A model generated the notes under the pieces. That model made no database searches and had not been told where the DNA came from. It was given only the letters and a program-made list of their open reading frames with translations. A DNA stretch of 64,000 bases, taken from positions 4,145,444 to 4,209,443 of the forward strand of contig NZ_LT906450.1 in NCBI RefSeq assembly GCF_900187265.1. The letters run 5' to 3'. This document shows positions 32,238 through 40,581 of the stretch, one piece after another; position 1 is the stretch's first letter, and every line of letters begins with the position of its first letter. The DNA is from Rhodococcus rhodochrous. Lineage in GTDB: Bacteria; Actinomycetota; Actinomycetes; Mycobacteriales; Mycobacteriaceae. The position numbers and the translations under genes were made by a program.

Positions 32238-32301
32238 CGCACTACTCTCCGGAATTCACCTCTGCCGGGAGTTGTCCGCAGCGTTACGAGAAGAACAGGA
32301 A

Positions 32302-33648
32302 TCAATTCGACTTCAGAGAAATGGGAATTCCCGCCACTACAAGAGTCACCGACTCACTGGCCTCGGCGACCCGCGCATTGAGCCGACCCAGCATGTCCCG
32401 GAACAACCGCCCCGACGCGCTCGCCGGCACCACACCGCTGCCCACCTCGTTACTGACGGCGACCACGGGAACCCGGGTCTGCCGCCACGCATCGAGGAGG
32501 TCGTCGATATCGATGTCGACCGCAGCGGAATTGCCCGTGTTCCACACGTCGTGGAGGTCGAGTCGTGCCGTGAGCCAGGTTCCGAGACAGTCGACGAGCA
32601 GAGGTTCGTCCGCGTCGCGCAACACCTTCGCCACATCCGAGGTCTCGATCGTCGACCATGAGTCCGGTCGTCTATCGCGGTGCAGTGCAACACGTTCCGC
32701 CCATTCGGCGTCGCCCTCACGCGTCCCGCCGGTGGCGACGTAGGTGACGGACGGATACGACGCGAGCAGTTCCTCTGCGTGCCGCGACTTGCCCGACCGC
32801 ACTCCCCCGAGGACCAGCGTCCGATGCGGCACGAGCGGAGTCTGCTCACCCACGTGGACCACCTCACCGTCGCGCCCCGGACGAGAATTCGATTGCTGCA
32901 GCTTATTTCGCAGATCGTCGATGGGCGGATTGTGGTGGCCGAGATGCACCGCGACCACGTCGGTGTTCTCGGTAACGGCACCGGCACTGCGCAGACCATC
33001 GACCATCGCACCGAATTCGGGCAGGCCGAGGTGGCCCTCGGACAGCGCGGAACGGTCGCCGAAGGTCTCTTCGAGGAAGACCGCGTCGAACCGGGCGCCG
33101 CGTACGGCCTCGAACCACTCGGTGGGCCACATCCCGGTGTCGCACGCCCACAGCAACCGCGACCCGCCGGGCCCCGACAGGTCGTACAGCACCGCGTCTC
33201 CGTCGCGGAACACCTTGTGTCGTGCGGGAAGAACGCGCACCGAGTATTCGCCGACGGTGAGCGAGTCCCCGGCCTCGACCGGCACGAAACGCACCGGGTC
33301 CTCCGGGCCCGCCCAGGGCCTGCAGGTGTCGAGTGCGTCGGCGGGGCCGATCACATCGAGATCGACGCCGGCAGCGACCCACGATCGGAACAACAATGCC
33401 TGGGGGCCGAGATGGTCGGCATGGGCATGAGTCAGGAGGATGTGGCGTACCTTCGCCAGCGACCTGCCGTGCCGCACGGCCGCGCGGGGCGCCTCGGGAC
33501 CACAGTCGAGCATCAGCACGTCGTCGACGAGTGCCGCAGTCTGCCCGCGGATCTCACCGCGACGCGCGGCATCCGCGCAGGACGCGCATGTGCAGAACGG
33601 ATTCGGCCACCCGTCCGCCGCGCCGGTCCCCAGGAGTACGACCTCCAT
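32302..33648 (-). CDS. cobU: PhnP-like metallo-hydrolase fused to CobU kinase/guanylyltransferase
   Basis: The 448-residue protein has two domains. Residues 1 to about 260 form a metallo-beta-lactamase hydrolase of PhnP type, with structural Cys motif CTCASC (19-24) and metal motif HAHADH (74-79), plus later His and Asp ligands (CDTGMW, HLGHHN). From about 270 follows adenosylcobinamide kinase/adenosylcobinamide-phosphate guanylyltransferase: P-loop GGVRSGKS, the guanylylated His in LHRDRRP, VDCLGTWLTARL and VSNEVGSGVVPASASGRLFRD. CobU activates cobinamide for the lower-ligand loop of B12. The gene ends the btuFCD operon (start overlaps the ATPase stop, TGATG), so imported cobinamide could be salvaged. 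The hydrolase substrate is unknown; a phosphodiester or lactone is possible. Confidence 0.9.
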   Translation of the reverse strand: MEVVLLGTGAADGWPNPFCTCASCADAARRGEIRGQTAALVDDVLMLDCGPEAPRAAVRHGRSLAKVRHILLTHAHADHLGPQALLFRSWVAAGVDLDVIGPADALDTCRPWAGPEDPVRFVPVEAGDSLTVGEYSVRVLPARHKVFRDGDAVLYDLSGPGGSRLLWACDTGMWPTEWFEAVRGARFDAVFLEETFGDRSALSEGHLGLPEFGAMVDGLRSAGAVTENTDVVAVHLGHHNPPIDDLRNKLQQSNSRPGRDGEVVHVGEQTPLVPHRTLVLGGVRSGKSRHAEELLASYPSVTYVATGGTREGDAEWAERVALHRDRRPDSWSTIETSDVAKVLRDADEPLLVDCLGTWLTARLDLHDVWNTGNSAAVDIDIDDLLDAWRQTRVPVVAVSNEVGSGVVPASASGRLFRDMLGRLNARVAEASESVTLVVAGIPISLKSN

Positions 33649-34460
33649 CAGCAGCCTTTCGTACTGTCGCGGAGAGGGAGGACGGCGCGACCCGCCGGAC
33701 GGTCGAGGATCTCGACGCGGGCGCCGTAGACCTGCGCGATGCGGTCGGCGGTGAGGACGTCATCGGGCGCTCCGTCGGCGACGACGTGCCCACCGTCGAG
33801 GAGCACGAGTCGTTCCCCGTACTGCGCGGCGGAGGTCAGATCGTGCATCGCGGCGATGACGGTGAGGTCGCCTTCGGTGCGCATCGAGTCGACGAGTTCG
33901 AGCACCTGCTGCTGGTGCCCGATGTCGAGTGCGCTGGTGGGTTCGTCGAGGAGCAGCACGCGCGGTTGCTGGGCGAGAGCGCGCGCGAGCACGACGCGCT
34001 GCAGCTCACCGCCGGACAGTTCGGTCGCGAGGCGCGGGGCGAACGCTTCGAGCTCGAGTCGTTCGACGACGCGGTCCACCACCTCACGGTCGTGTGCGGT
34101 CTCGGAACCGAAGCGCGGGATGTGCGGGGTGCGACCGAGATGGATCAGTTCCCGGACGGTGACGCCTTCCGGCACCACCGGGCGTTGCGGCATCAGCGCG
34201 ACCGCTCGTGCCATGTCCCGGCGCCCGGCACGTCCCGGCACGACGTCGGCGACCCGGAGGTGACCGGTGGCCGGCACGAGACCGGCGAGGACGTGCAGGA
34301 GAGTGGTCTTGCCCGACCCGTTGGGTCCGACCAGCGACACCCACGATCCCGCGGTGACGTTCAGGTCGACCCGGTGCAGCACCTCGACGCCTCCGCGTTC
34401 GGCGGTGAGCTGCCGGCACGAGACCGTCATGGTCGGGGTGGTGAGAACATCGCTTTTCAT
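33648..34460 (-). CDS. btuD: Cobalamin/corrinoid ABC transporter ATP-binding protein
   Basis: This 270-residue importer ATPase is of the FecE/BtuD class. Walker A is GPNGSGKTT (about 45-53), the Q-loop is in ALMPQRPVVPEG, the signature is LSGGELQRVVLARALAQQ, Walker B is VLLLDEPTSALD, and the H-loop is in AAMHDLTSAA. ATG at 34460 overlaps the permease stop. The long upstream frame is a shadow of the permease gene. It is the third gene under the cobalamin riboswitch, and its neighbour CobU makes B12 rather than iron the likely cargo. Confidence 0.88.
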   Translation of the reverse strand: MKSDVLTTPTMTVSCRQLTAERGGVEVLHRVDLNVTAGSWVSLVGPNGSGKTTLLHVLAGLVPATGHLRVADVVPGRAGRRDMARAVALMPQRPVVPEGVTVRELIHLGRTPHIPRFGSETAHDREVVDRVVERLELEAFAPRLATELSGGELQRVVLARALAQQPRVLLLDEPTSALDIGHQQQVLELVDSMRTEGDLTVIAAMHDLTSAAQYGERLVLLDGGHVVADGAPDDVLTADRIAQVYGARVEILDRPAGRAVLPLRDSTKGC

Positions 34461-35530
34461 CGGACACCTCGGCTCCGTCTGAGCACGACGAGGAAGAAGG
34501 GCGCCCCGATCGCCGCGGTGACGACACCGATCGGCAGTTCGGCGGGCGACATGACGGTGCGGGCCAGGACGTCCGCGAGGACGAGGAAGGACGCACCCAC
34601 CAGCAGCGACAGCGGCAGCAGGAGGCGGTGTCCCGGCCCGACGAGCAGCCGGACCGCGTGCGGAACGACGATGCCGACGAACCCGATGAGTCCGCTGGCC
34701 GAGACCACCGCAGCGGTCCCGAGGGTCGCGACGCACACGAGCAGCAGCCGCACGCGCGCCGGGTTGATCCCGAGGCTCGCGGCTTCGACGTCGCCGACCG
34801 CCATGACATCGAGTGTGCGCCGATGCAGCGCGATGATCGCGACGGTGACCACGACGTACGGCAGGACCACGACGACGTCGGACCAGCCGTCGGTGGACAG
34901 GCGGCCGAGCATCCACGAGTACACCTGCCGCAGGGTGTCGTCGTGCAGCTGCATGAAGAAGGTCTGGATCGCGTTCGCGAAGGCGGCGACGGCGACACCG
35001 GCGAGGATGATGACGACTTCCGAGCGGCTGCCACCGACGGTACGGCCGAGCGAGTACGTCGCGCCGACGGCGAGCAGTCCCCCGGCGAAGGCCGCGATCG
35101 GGACACCGGCGAACCCGGCGGCGCCGCCCACGACGACGGCGAGGGTGGCACCGAGGCCGGCGCCGCTGGAGACCCCGAGCAGATACGGGTCGGCGAGCGG
35201 GTTGCGGAAGACCCCCTGGTAGGCGGCACCGGCGATGGCCAGCATCGCCCCCACCAGCACCCCGAGCACGACGCGCGGCATCCGGATGTTCCACAGGATC
35301 GCCTGCTGACGCGTGCTCAGCCCGGAGTCGACGTCGACGAACGGCAGGCGGTCGGCGATGTCGAGCAGCACCCCACCCGGGGTGAGGCCGGCGGGCCCGA
35401 CGAGGATCCCGACCAGCATCGCGGCGAACAGGGCGAGCACCGCGCCGGTCAGTACGAGCACGTTGCGCGGCACCACCCGCGCACCACCGGGTGGCAGTGC
35501 GCGGGTGGTGCCTCGCGACAGGGAGATCAA
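34457..35530 (-). CDS. btuC: Cobalamin/corrinoid ABC transporter permease
   Basis: This is a 357-residue FecCD/BtuC-family permease with about ten helices. Typical segments are NIRMPRVVLGVLVGAMLAIAGAAYQGVFRNPLADPYLLGVSSGA (positions about 82-125), the region contacting the binding protein, and GLIGFVGIVVPHAVRLLVG (about 264-282), the coupling region for the ATPase. It starts four bases inside the end of btuF and ends overlapping btuD. The riboswitch upstream of btuF and the cobU gene downstream argue for corrinoid import. Confidence 0.9.
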   Translation of the reverse strand: MISLSRGTTRALPPGGARVVPRNVLVLTGAVLALFAAMLVGILVGPAGLTPGGVLLDIADRLPFVDVDSGLSTRQQAILWNIRMPRVVLGVLVGAMLAIAGAAYQGVFRNPLADPYLLGVSSGAGLGATLAVVVGGAAGFAGVPIAAFAGGLLAVGATYSLGRTVGGSRSEVVIILAGVAVAAFANAIQTFFMQLHDDTLRQVYSWMLGRLSTDGWSDVVVVLPYVVVTVAIIALHRRTLDVMAVGDVEAASLGINPARVRLLLVCVATLGTAAVVSASGLIGFVGIVVPHAVRLLVGPGHRLLLPLSLLVGASFLVLADVLARTVMSPAELPIGVVTAAIGAPFFLVVLRRSRGVR

Positions 35531-36426
35531 GGCGTGGGCTGGACCGCGGGGATGGCGCCGACGATCCGGGCGACCTCACGCATCAGGTCCACGACGCGCG
35601 GCCCCCAGCGACTCGCGATGTCCTCGTCGAGGACGTAGACGTGACCGTCCCGGACTGCGGTGAGCTCGTCCCATCCGGCACGCTGCGCGACGACCTCGGG
35701 CGTGACACCGCAGCACTGTCCGTCGGCCAGGAAGATCACGTCGGGGTTCTGTTCGAGGACGTACTCGGCGGACAGCTGCGGGTAGCCGTTGCCGCCGGTC
35801 GCGATCGAGGTCAGACCCAGCATCGAGAAGATCTCGCCGATGTAGGTGTCGTCGGTGACGGTGTAGAAGGTGTTGTCGAGCTCGTGGTAGTAGGTCAGCG
35901 GGGTCTCCCGTGTGGGGAGTCCGGCGAGAATCTCGTCGATGTCCGTCTTCATCTGCGCGACGACCTCGGCGGCATCACCGACGTGCCCGGTCACGGCTCC
36001 GAGCTGTTCGATCTGGGCGTAGGTGTCGTCCAGGTTCTCGGCCGCGGGAAGGATCAGCGTCTCGACGCCGGCCTGTTCGAGCCCCGCGACGAGATCGGCG
36101 GTGTCGGCGTTGGCGACGACGAGGTCGGGTTCGTATCCGAGGATCGCCTCGACGTTGGGGGTGTACCCCGACAGGTCGGTGACCGGCGCGTCGGTCGGGT
36201 AATCGGACCGGTCGTCGACCGCGACGACCTGATCACCGGCACCGACGGCGTAGAGCATCTCCGTGCTGGTGGGGCTCAACGACACGATGGCCTGGGGGAC
36301 GTCCGCGGAGGTGGTGTCGGTGTCACCGGACGGTGACGAATCGTCGCTGCTCGAGCATCCTGCGGCGAGGAGCGCGAAGGCGGTCAGTCCGGCGGCGAGC
36401 AGCCGCCGGTGATTGTCGAGGGGCAC
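35527..36426 (-). CDS. btuF: Cobalamin/corrinoid-binding lipoprotein (BtuF-like)
   Basis: This 299-residue solute-binding lipoprotein has signal peptide and lipobox LAAGC (Cys near 21). Its two-lobed helical-backbone fold is of the BtuF/FepB type, starting QAIVSLSPTSTEMLYAVGAGDQVVAVD and including YEPDLVVANADTADLVAGLEQAG. A Cys-Cys pair occurs in DGQCCGVTPE. It lies right after a cobalamin riboswitch. GTG at 36426 is preferred because GGAGG lies six bases upstream; the ATG at 36432 touches that GGAGG and is the alternative. The GGAGG itself is in a hairpin, so translation is likely controlled by the riboswitch. Confidence 0.88.
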   Translation of the reverse strand: MPLDNHRRLLAAGLTAFALLAAGCSSSDDSSPSGDTDTTSADVPQAIVSLSPTSTEMLYAVGAGDQVVAVDDRSDYPTDAPVTDLSGYTPNVEAILGYEPDLVVANADTADLVAGLEQAGVETLILPAAENLDDTYAQIEQLGAVTGHVGDAAEVVAQMKTDIDEILAGLPTRETPLTYYHELDNTFYTVTDDTYIGEIFSMLGLTSIATGGNGYPQLSAEYVLEQNPDVIFLADGQCCGVTPEVVAQRAGWDELTAVRDGHVYVLDEDIASRWGPRVVDLMREVARIVGAIPAVQPTP

Positions 36427-36432
36427 AGCCAT

Positions 36433-36449
36433 CCTCCGTTGTTCGGAGG
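36433..36449 (-). promoter_or_regulatory. Hairpin that hides the btuF ribosome-binding site
   Basis: On the minus strand CCTCCG-AACAA-CGGAGG forms a perfect 6-bp stem, and its 3' arm is the Shine-Dalgarno sequence of btuF. It is about 80 bases downstream of the cobalamin aptamer and looks like the expression platform of a translational switch. Confidence 0.65.
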
Positions 36450-36525
36450 ACGAAAACAGTACGGCTGCAACGGTGCGGTTGCGGCACGTCACCGTCCTTC
36501 GTCCGAGGACCAGTACGTACGGACC

Positions 36526-36655
36526 CTCCGCGCCGGCTGACCTGGCTCACCCGGAAGTCGGGCTCACAGTTGCGGGACAGCGCCGGATTCTCACCGGCTT
36601 CACCGAAAACGCAGCGGGTGCCCTACCGGATCGGCAGGACACCCGCAGCGTAGCT
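36526..36655 (-). ncRNA. Cobalamin riboswitch upstream of btuF
   Basis: On the minus strand the leader reads GCGGGTGTCCTGCC, then a CGGTGAAGCCGGTGAGAATCC block, then GGCGCTGTCCCGCAACTGTGA, and finally GGGTGAGCCAGGTCAG, the B12 box. These are the conserved pieces of a cobalamin riboswitch in the right order. It lies between the metZ stop and btuF and should shut the importer-cobU operon when B12 is plentiful. Confidence 0.92.
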
Positions 36656-36669
36656 CACGGCGTCCCAGG

Positions 36670-37893
36670 TCAGGACAGCGCCTGCTGGAGATCCTCGAGC
36701 AGGTCCTCGGGATCCTCGAGGCCCACGGACAGTCGCACCACACCGTCGGACAGACCGATCGCGGCCCGGCCCTCCGGTCCCATCGCCCGGTGGGTGGTGG
36801 TCGCCGGGTGGGTGATGAGCGACTTGGAGTCGCCGAGATTGTTGGAGATGTCGACGATGCGCAGCTTGTTCAGCAGTTCGAAGGCACGCTTCTTGCCCTC
36901 GCCCTCGGGGGCGTCGAGCTCGAACGTGATGATCGTGCCGCCGCCGCTCATCTGCGACTTCGCGAGTTCGTACTGGGGGTGCGATTCGAGGTACGGGTAC
37001 TTGACCCAGCGCACGGCATCCTGCGTTTCGAGGAACTGCGCGATGCGCAGCGCCGAATCGACGGAGGCGCGCAACCGCACCGGCATGGTCTCGAGGCCCT
37101 TGAGCAGCGTCCACGCGTTGAACGGGCTCAACGACGGCCCGGTGTGGCGGATGAGCTGCTGCACGGGCCCGTCGATGTAGTCCTCGGGACCGAGGATCGC
37201 TCCGCCGAGCACGCGGCCTTGGCCGTCGATGTGCTTGGTGCCCGAGTAGACGACGATGTCGGCACCGAGATCGATGCTGCGCTGCAGCAGCGGGGTGGCG
37301 AAGACGTTGTCCAGCACCACCTTCGCGCCCGCCGCGTGCGCCATCTCGGAGACGCGTCGCACGTCGACGAGGGTCTGCATCGGGTTCGACGGGGTCTCGA
37401 AGAAGACCGCCGTGGTGGGCACCGACAGCGCCTTCTCCCACTGGTCGAGGTCCTCGCCGTCGACGAACACCGTCTCGACACCCCAGCGAGGCAGGATCTC
37501 GTTGCACACGACGAAGCACGAACCGAAGAGGCTGCGTGCCGCGACGAGGCGGTCACCCTTGCCGAGCAGCGCGGCGAGCGCGGTGAACACCGCGGACATG
37601 CCGGACGCGGTGGCGTAGGCGCCCTCGGCACCGTCGAGCAGGCGCAGGCGCTCCTCGAACATCTTCACCGTGGGGTTGCCGTAGCGGGAGTAGACGAAGT
37701 GGTCGACGTCGCCGGTGAACGCGGCTTCGGCGGCCTCCGCGGACTCGTAGACGAACCCGGAGTTGAGGTAGAGCGCCTCGGAGGTCTCCTCGAAGCCGGA
37801 TCGGAGCAGGCCGCCGCGCACGCCGAGCGTGGCGGGGCGAACGGTGGCGGGCAGCGCCTTGTCGAACGCGCCGCCCTGGGGGATGGAACTCAC
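36670..37893 (-). CDS. metZ: O-succinylhomoserine sulfhydrylase
   Basis: MetZ is a PLP enzyme that makes homocysteine directly from O-succinylhomoserine and sulfide. The 407-residue protein has the Cys/Met metabolism fold. YSRYGNPTVKMFEERL (about 68-83) and the PLP lysine in VYSGTKHIDGQGRVLGG (Lys near 208) are clear, as are SPFNAWTLLKGLETMPVR and LITHPATTTHRAM. The GTG at 37893 overlaps the rhodanese stop (GTGA) and has GGAGG six bases upstream, so the GTG at 37905 is not used. The rhodanese-metZ pair is also found in M. tuberculosis (Rv0390-Rv0391). Its homocysteine product feeds the metE gene seen at the far end of the window. Confidence 0.93.
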   Translation of the reverse strand: MSSIPQGGAFDKALPATVRPATLGVRGGLLRSGFEETSEALYLNSGFVYESAEAAEAAFTGDVDHFVYSRYGNPTVKMFEERLRLLDGAEGAYATASGMSAVFTALAALLGKGDRLVAARSLFGSCFVVCNEILPRWGVETVFVDGEDLDQWEKALSVPTTAVFFETPSNPMQTLVDVRRVSEMAHAAGAKVVLDNVFATPLLQRSIDLGADIVVYSGTKHIDGQGRVLGGAILGPEDYIDGPVQQLIRHTGPSLSPFNAWTLLKGLETMPVRLRASVDSALRIAQFLETQDAVRWVKYPYLESHPQYELAKSQMSGGGTIITFELDAPEGEGKKRAFELLNKLRIVDISNNLGDSKSLITHPATTTHRAMGPEGRAAIGLSDGVVRLSVGLEDPEDLLEDLQQALS

Positions 37894-38300
37894 GACTGCC
37901 TCCACGGCAGGCCCGCAGCCCGCCAGCCCTCGGCACCGCGATGGCCTTCACCGTCGAGAGCGCCTTCGAATCCTTCGAGAAGGTTGTAGGCGGGGGTCAG
38001 GCCCGCAGCGGTGGCGGCCGTGGCCGCTCCGATGGAGCGCTGCCCCGAGCGACACAGGAAGATCACCGGTCCGCCGCCGATACCCGCCGCTCTCAGGTCC
38101 TCGACGAAGGTCGGGTTGGGTGCGCCGTCGGGGTAACGAACCCACTCGACGAACACGGTCCGGCGACCGAGCGACGAGGTCTCGGGGACCCCGACGTATT
38201 TCCACTCGGCTTCGGTACGCACATCGACGAGCACGGCATCCGGATCACCTTGCAGCAGGTCCCATGCCTGCTGCGGCGTTATATCACCTGCGTAGCTCAC
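37890..38300 (-). CDS. Rhodanese-like sulfurtransferase
   Basis: This single-domain rhodanese of 136 residues has the usual N-terminal motif (ITPQQAWDLLQGDPDAVLVDVRTEAEW, about 7-33) and the active-site loop CRSGQRS (Cys near 88). It would carry sulfane sulfur, perhaps as the sulfide source for the coupled MetZ. The GTG start at 38300 has no strong ribosome-binding site. It overlaps metZ by four bases. Confidence 0.9.
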   Translation of the reverse strand: MSYAGDITPQQAWDLLQGDPDAVLVDVRTEAEWKYVGVPETSSLGRRTVFVEWVRYPDGAPNPTFVEDLRAAGIGGGPVIFLCRSGQRSIGAATAATAAGLTPAYNLLEGFEGALDGEGHRGAEGWRAAGLPWRQS

Positions 38301-38370
38301 CCGGATATGTTTTCACAGGTCGGACTGTGACGTACACGCGGGCACCGCTTCGTATACGCACGGCGACGCG

Positions 38371-38817
38371 TCAGAACCGGCAGATCCGCCATACGTCGTC
38401 GACGCGGACGACCTGCCACGTCTCGGTCTGTGTCTCCCCGTCGAGGCCGGTCCGGACGTCGACGGTGGCCCGATCGCCGTCCACGGAGACGTTCTGTGTG
38501 GCCTGCAGTTCCACCCGTCCCTCGACGTCCGCGAGCGGCGCTTCCTCGGCGGGCAGATCGCTGCAGCGCAGCCGGTCGAGGATCGGTCCGTCGTTCTCGT
38601 TGTGCGCGGAGACGTAGTCGGTGACCGCGCGGCGCACCATCTCGTCCTCGGTGAGGTCGTCGCCCGCCGGGGAGAAGAGCTGTGCGCCGAAGACGACGAG
38701 GACGAGAACCACCAGCACCGCGAGGGCTCCGAGGAAAGGCCCTATGCTGCTACCGGTGGGACCGTCGGGATCCGGGCCGGGATCGGGTTCGGGTTCGGGG
38801 GCTCCGCGCTTGGCCAT
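38371..38817 (-). CDS. Single-pass membrane protein of unknown function
   Basis: The 148-residue protein has a Pro/Asp/Glu-rich cytoplasmic start (PEPEPDPGPDPDGP), one hydrophobic helix (about 27-48), and an extracytoplasmic domain of about 95 residues containing DYVSAHNENDG, RLRCSDLPAEE and the C-terminal TWQVVRVDDVWRICRF. The domain resembles the small NTF2-like or DUF4878-type exported domains of mycobacterial membrane proteins, with two Cys that could pair. ATG at 38817 is chosen since the protein before it is unrelated low-complexity sequence. Function is unknown. Confidence 0.75.
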   Translation of the reverse strand: MAKRGAPEPEPDPGPDPDGPTGSSIGPFLGALAVLVVLVLVVFGAQLFSPAGDDLTEDEMVRRAVTDYVSAHNENDGPILDRLRCSDLPAEEAPLADVEGRVELQATQNVSVDGDRATVDVRTGLDGETQTETWQVVRVDDVWRICRF

Positions 38818-39109
38818 GCGCCCGATCCTAGTGGGCGCGAGGTCGCGACCCGTCACGGCCGCATTTGCCCTAAAAACCCTCTCGAGGTAGGAATTGTCGC
38901 ATGGCCACCACGCAGCTCGTTCGACGCCTCGCCGTCGACCTGTGTCGTATGGGTGCCCACATGTGTTGTCGCTGAAGCGATTCGCTCGACGGCTCGATGT
39001 CTTCTCCTTCGCCGTCATCCCCGCGCGACCTGCGCCGAGCCCACTGAGGGCAGCCTTAATTTAAGCTGGATATGTCCGTCCGCACACCGAAGAGGTAGTT
39101 GATCCCCTG
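38818..39109. other. Intergenic region before fprA
   Basis: About 290 bases lie between two divergent genes, with no supported gene. It is AT-richer than its surroundings near 38860-38880 and 39050-39070. It must hold the promoters of both genes; one palindrome near 39051-39068 is listed separately. Confidence 0.6.
39051..39068. promoter_or_regulatory. Imperfect palindrome in the fprA promoter region
   Basis: CAGCCTTAATTTAAGCTG is an inverted repeat with one mismatch, about 42 bases before the fprA start. Size and place fit an operator, but it is not a good match to the IdeR iron box. The regulator is unknown. Confidence 0.35.
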
Positions 39110-40507
39110 ATGACCGATCAGACTCGTCCCCTTCGCGTCGCGATCGTGGGTGCCGGCCCTGCCGGTATCTACGCCGCCGACGCACTCATGAAGTCCGACA
39201 CTGCGCAGGATCCCGGGGTCAGCATCGACCTGTTCGAGCGCATGCCGGCGCCGTTCGGTCTGATCCGCTACGGTGTCGCGCCCGACCACCCGCGCATCAA
39301 GGGCATCATCACGGCCCTGCACAAGGTGCTCGACAAGCCGCAGATCCGCCTGCTCGGCAATCTCGACTACGGCAGCGACTTCAACCTCGACGACCTGCAG
39401 CGTTTCTACGATGCGGTGATCTTCTCGACCGGCGCGAACGCGGACCGCGCGCTGAACATCCCCGGTATCGATCTCGACGGCAGCTACGGCGCCGCCGACT
39501 TCGTGTCCTGGTACGACGGTCACCCCGACGTGCCGCGCACCTGGCCGCTCGAGGCGGAGAAGGTCGCCGTCCTCGGTGTCGGCAACGTCGCGCTCGACGT
39601 CGCCCGCGTGCTCGCCAAGACCGGCGACGAACTCCTGCCGACGGAGATCCCGCCGAACGTCTACGAGGGCCTGAAGAACAACAAGGCCGTCGAGGTGCAC
39701 GTCTTCGGTCGCCGTGGTCCGGCGCAGGCCAAGTTCACGCCGCTCGAGCTGCGCGAACTCGACCACTCCCCGACCATCGAGGTCATCGTCGATCCCGAGG
39801 ACATCGACTACGACGAAGGCTCCGAGCAGGCGCGTCGTAACTCGAAGCAGGTCGACATGGTCGCCAACACCCTGCAGGACTGGGCGATCCGCGATGTGGG
39901 CAACCGCCCGCACAAGCTGTTCCTGCACTTCTTCGAGTCCCCGCACGAGATCCTCGGCGAGGACGGCAAGGTCGTCGGTCTGCGCACCGAGCGCACCGAG
40001 CTCGACGGCACCGGCAACGTACGCGGCACCGGCAAGTTCAACGACTGGGAGGTCCAGGCCGTCTACCGCGCGGTCGGCTACCTGTCGCAGAACATCGCCA
40101 AGCTGCCCTTCGACGAGCAGGCCGGCACCGTGCCGAACGAGGCCGGACGTGTTCTCGCCGACGAGAACGCCGAGGGTCACGACCGGTTCATGCCGTACAC
40201 CTACGTCACCGGCTGGATCAAGCGCGGCCCCGTCGGCCTGATCGGCCACACCAAGGGCGACGCGAACGAGACCGTCGCGAACCTGCTCGAGGACCGGGCC
40301 GCCGGCCGTCTGAACACCCCCGAGGATCCGTCCGAGGACGCGATCGTGAAGTTCCTCGAGGACAAGCAGCTGCCGTACACCACCTGGCAGGGCTGGTACC
40401 GCCTCGATGCGCACGAGCGCAGCCTCGGTGAGGCCGAGGGCCGCGAGCGCGTGAAGGTCGTCGAGCGCGAGGACATGTTCCGCGCCAGCGAGCCGCACAA
40501 GGCGTGA
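39110..40507 (+). CDS. fprA: Ferredoxin/flavodoxin-NADP+ reductase FprA
   Basis: FprA is an FAD enzyme of the adrenodoxin reductase type that passes electrons between NADPH and ferredoxins, for example for cytochromes P450. The 465-residue protein has an N-terminal FAD motif VAIVGAGPAGIYAADAL (about 10-26), FERMPAPFGLIRYGVAPDHP (about 42-61, highly conserved), an NADP motif VAVLGVGNVALDVARVL (about 157-173), GRRGPAQAKFT and the C-terminal YVTGWIKRGPVGLIGHTK. Length matches mycobacterial FprA. The ATG start has AAGAGGTAG upstream. It is a single-gene unit ending at a strong hairpin. Confidence 0.94.
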   Translation: MTDQTRPLRVAIVGAGPAGIYAADALMKSDTAQDPGVSIDLFERMPAPFGLIRYGVAPDHPRIKGIITALHKVLDKPQIRLLGNLDYGSDFNLDDLQRFYDAVIFSTGANADRALNIPGIDLDGSYGAADFVSWYDGHPDVPRTWPLEAEKVAVLGVGNVALDVARVLAKTGDELLPTEIPPNVYEGLKNNKAVEVHVFGRRGPAQAKFTPLELRELDHSPTIEVIVDPEDIDYDEGSEQARRNSKQVDMVANTLQDWAIRDVGNRPHKLFLHFFESPHEILGEDGKVVGLRTERTELDGTGNVRGTGKFNDWEVQAVYRAVGYLSQNIAKLPFDEQAGTVPNEAGRVLADENAEGHDRFMPYTYVTGWIKRGPVGLIGHTKGDANETVANLLEDRAAGRLNTPEDPSEDAIVKFLEDKQLPYTTWQGWYRLDAHERSLGEAEGRERVKVVEREDMFRASEPHKA

Positions 40508-40533
40508 CAGCCGCCTGAGCTGCACGAACGAGG

Positions 40534-40563
40534 AGGGACCCATCCGCACACGGATGGGTCCCT
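40534..40563. terminator. Bidirectional hairpin between fprA and DUF456 gene
   Basis: Perfect 13-bp arms AGGGACCCATCCG and CGGATGGGTCCCT flank CACA, between two convergent genes. The sequence after it is only moderately T-rich (CTCGCTTT) on the plus strand. Confidence 0.75.
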
Positions 40564-40581
40564 CTCGCTTTCCGGGTGTGC

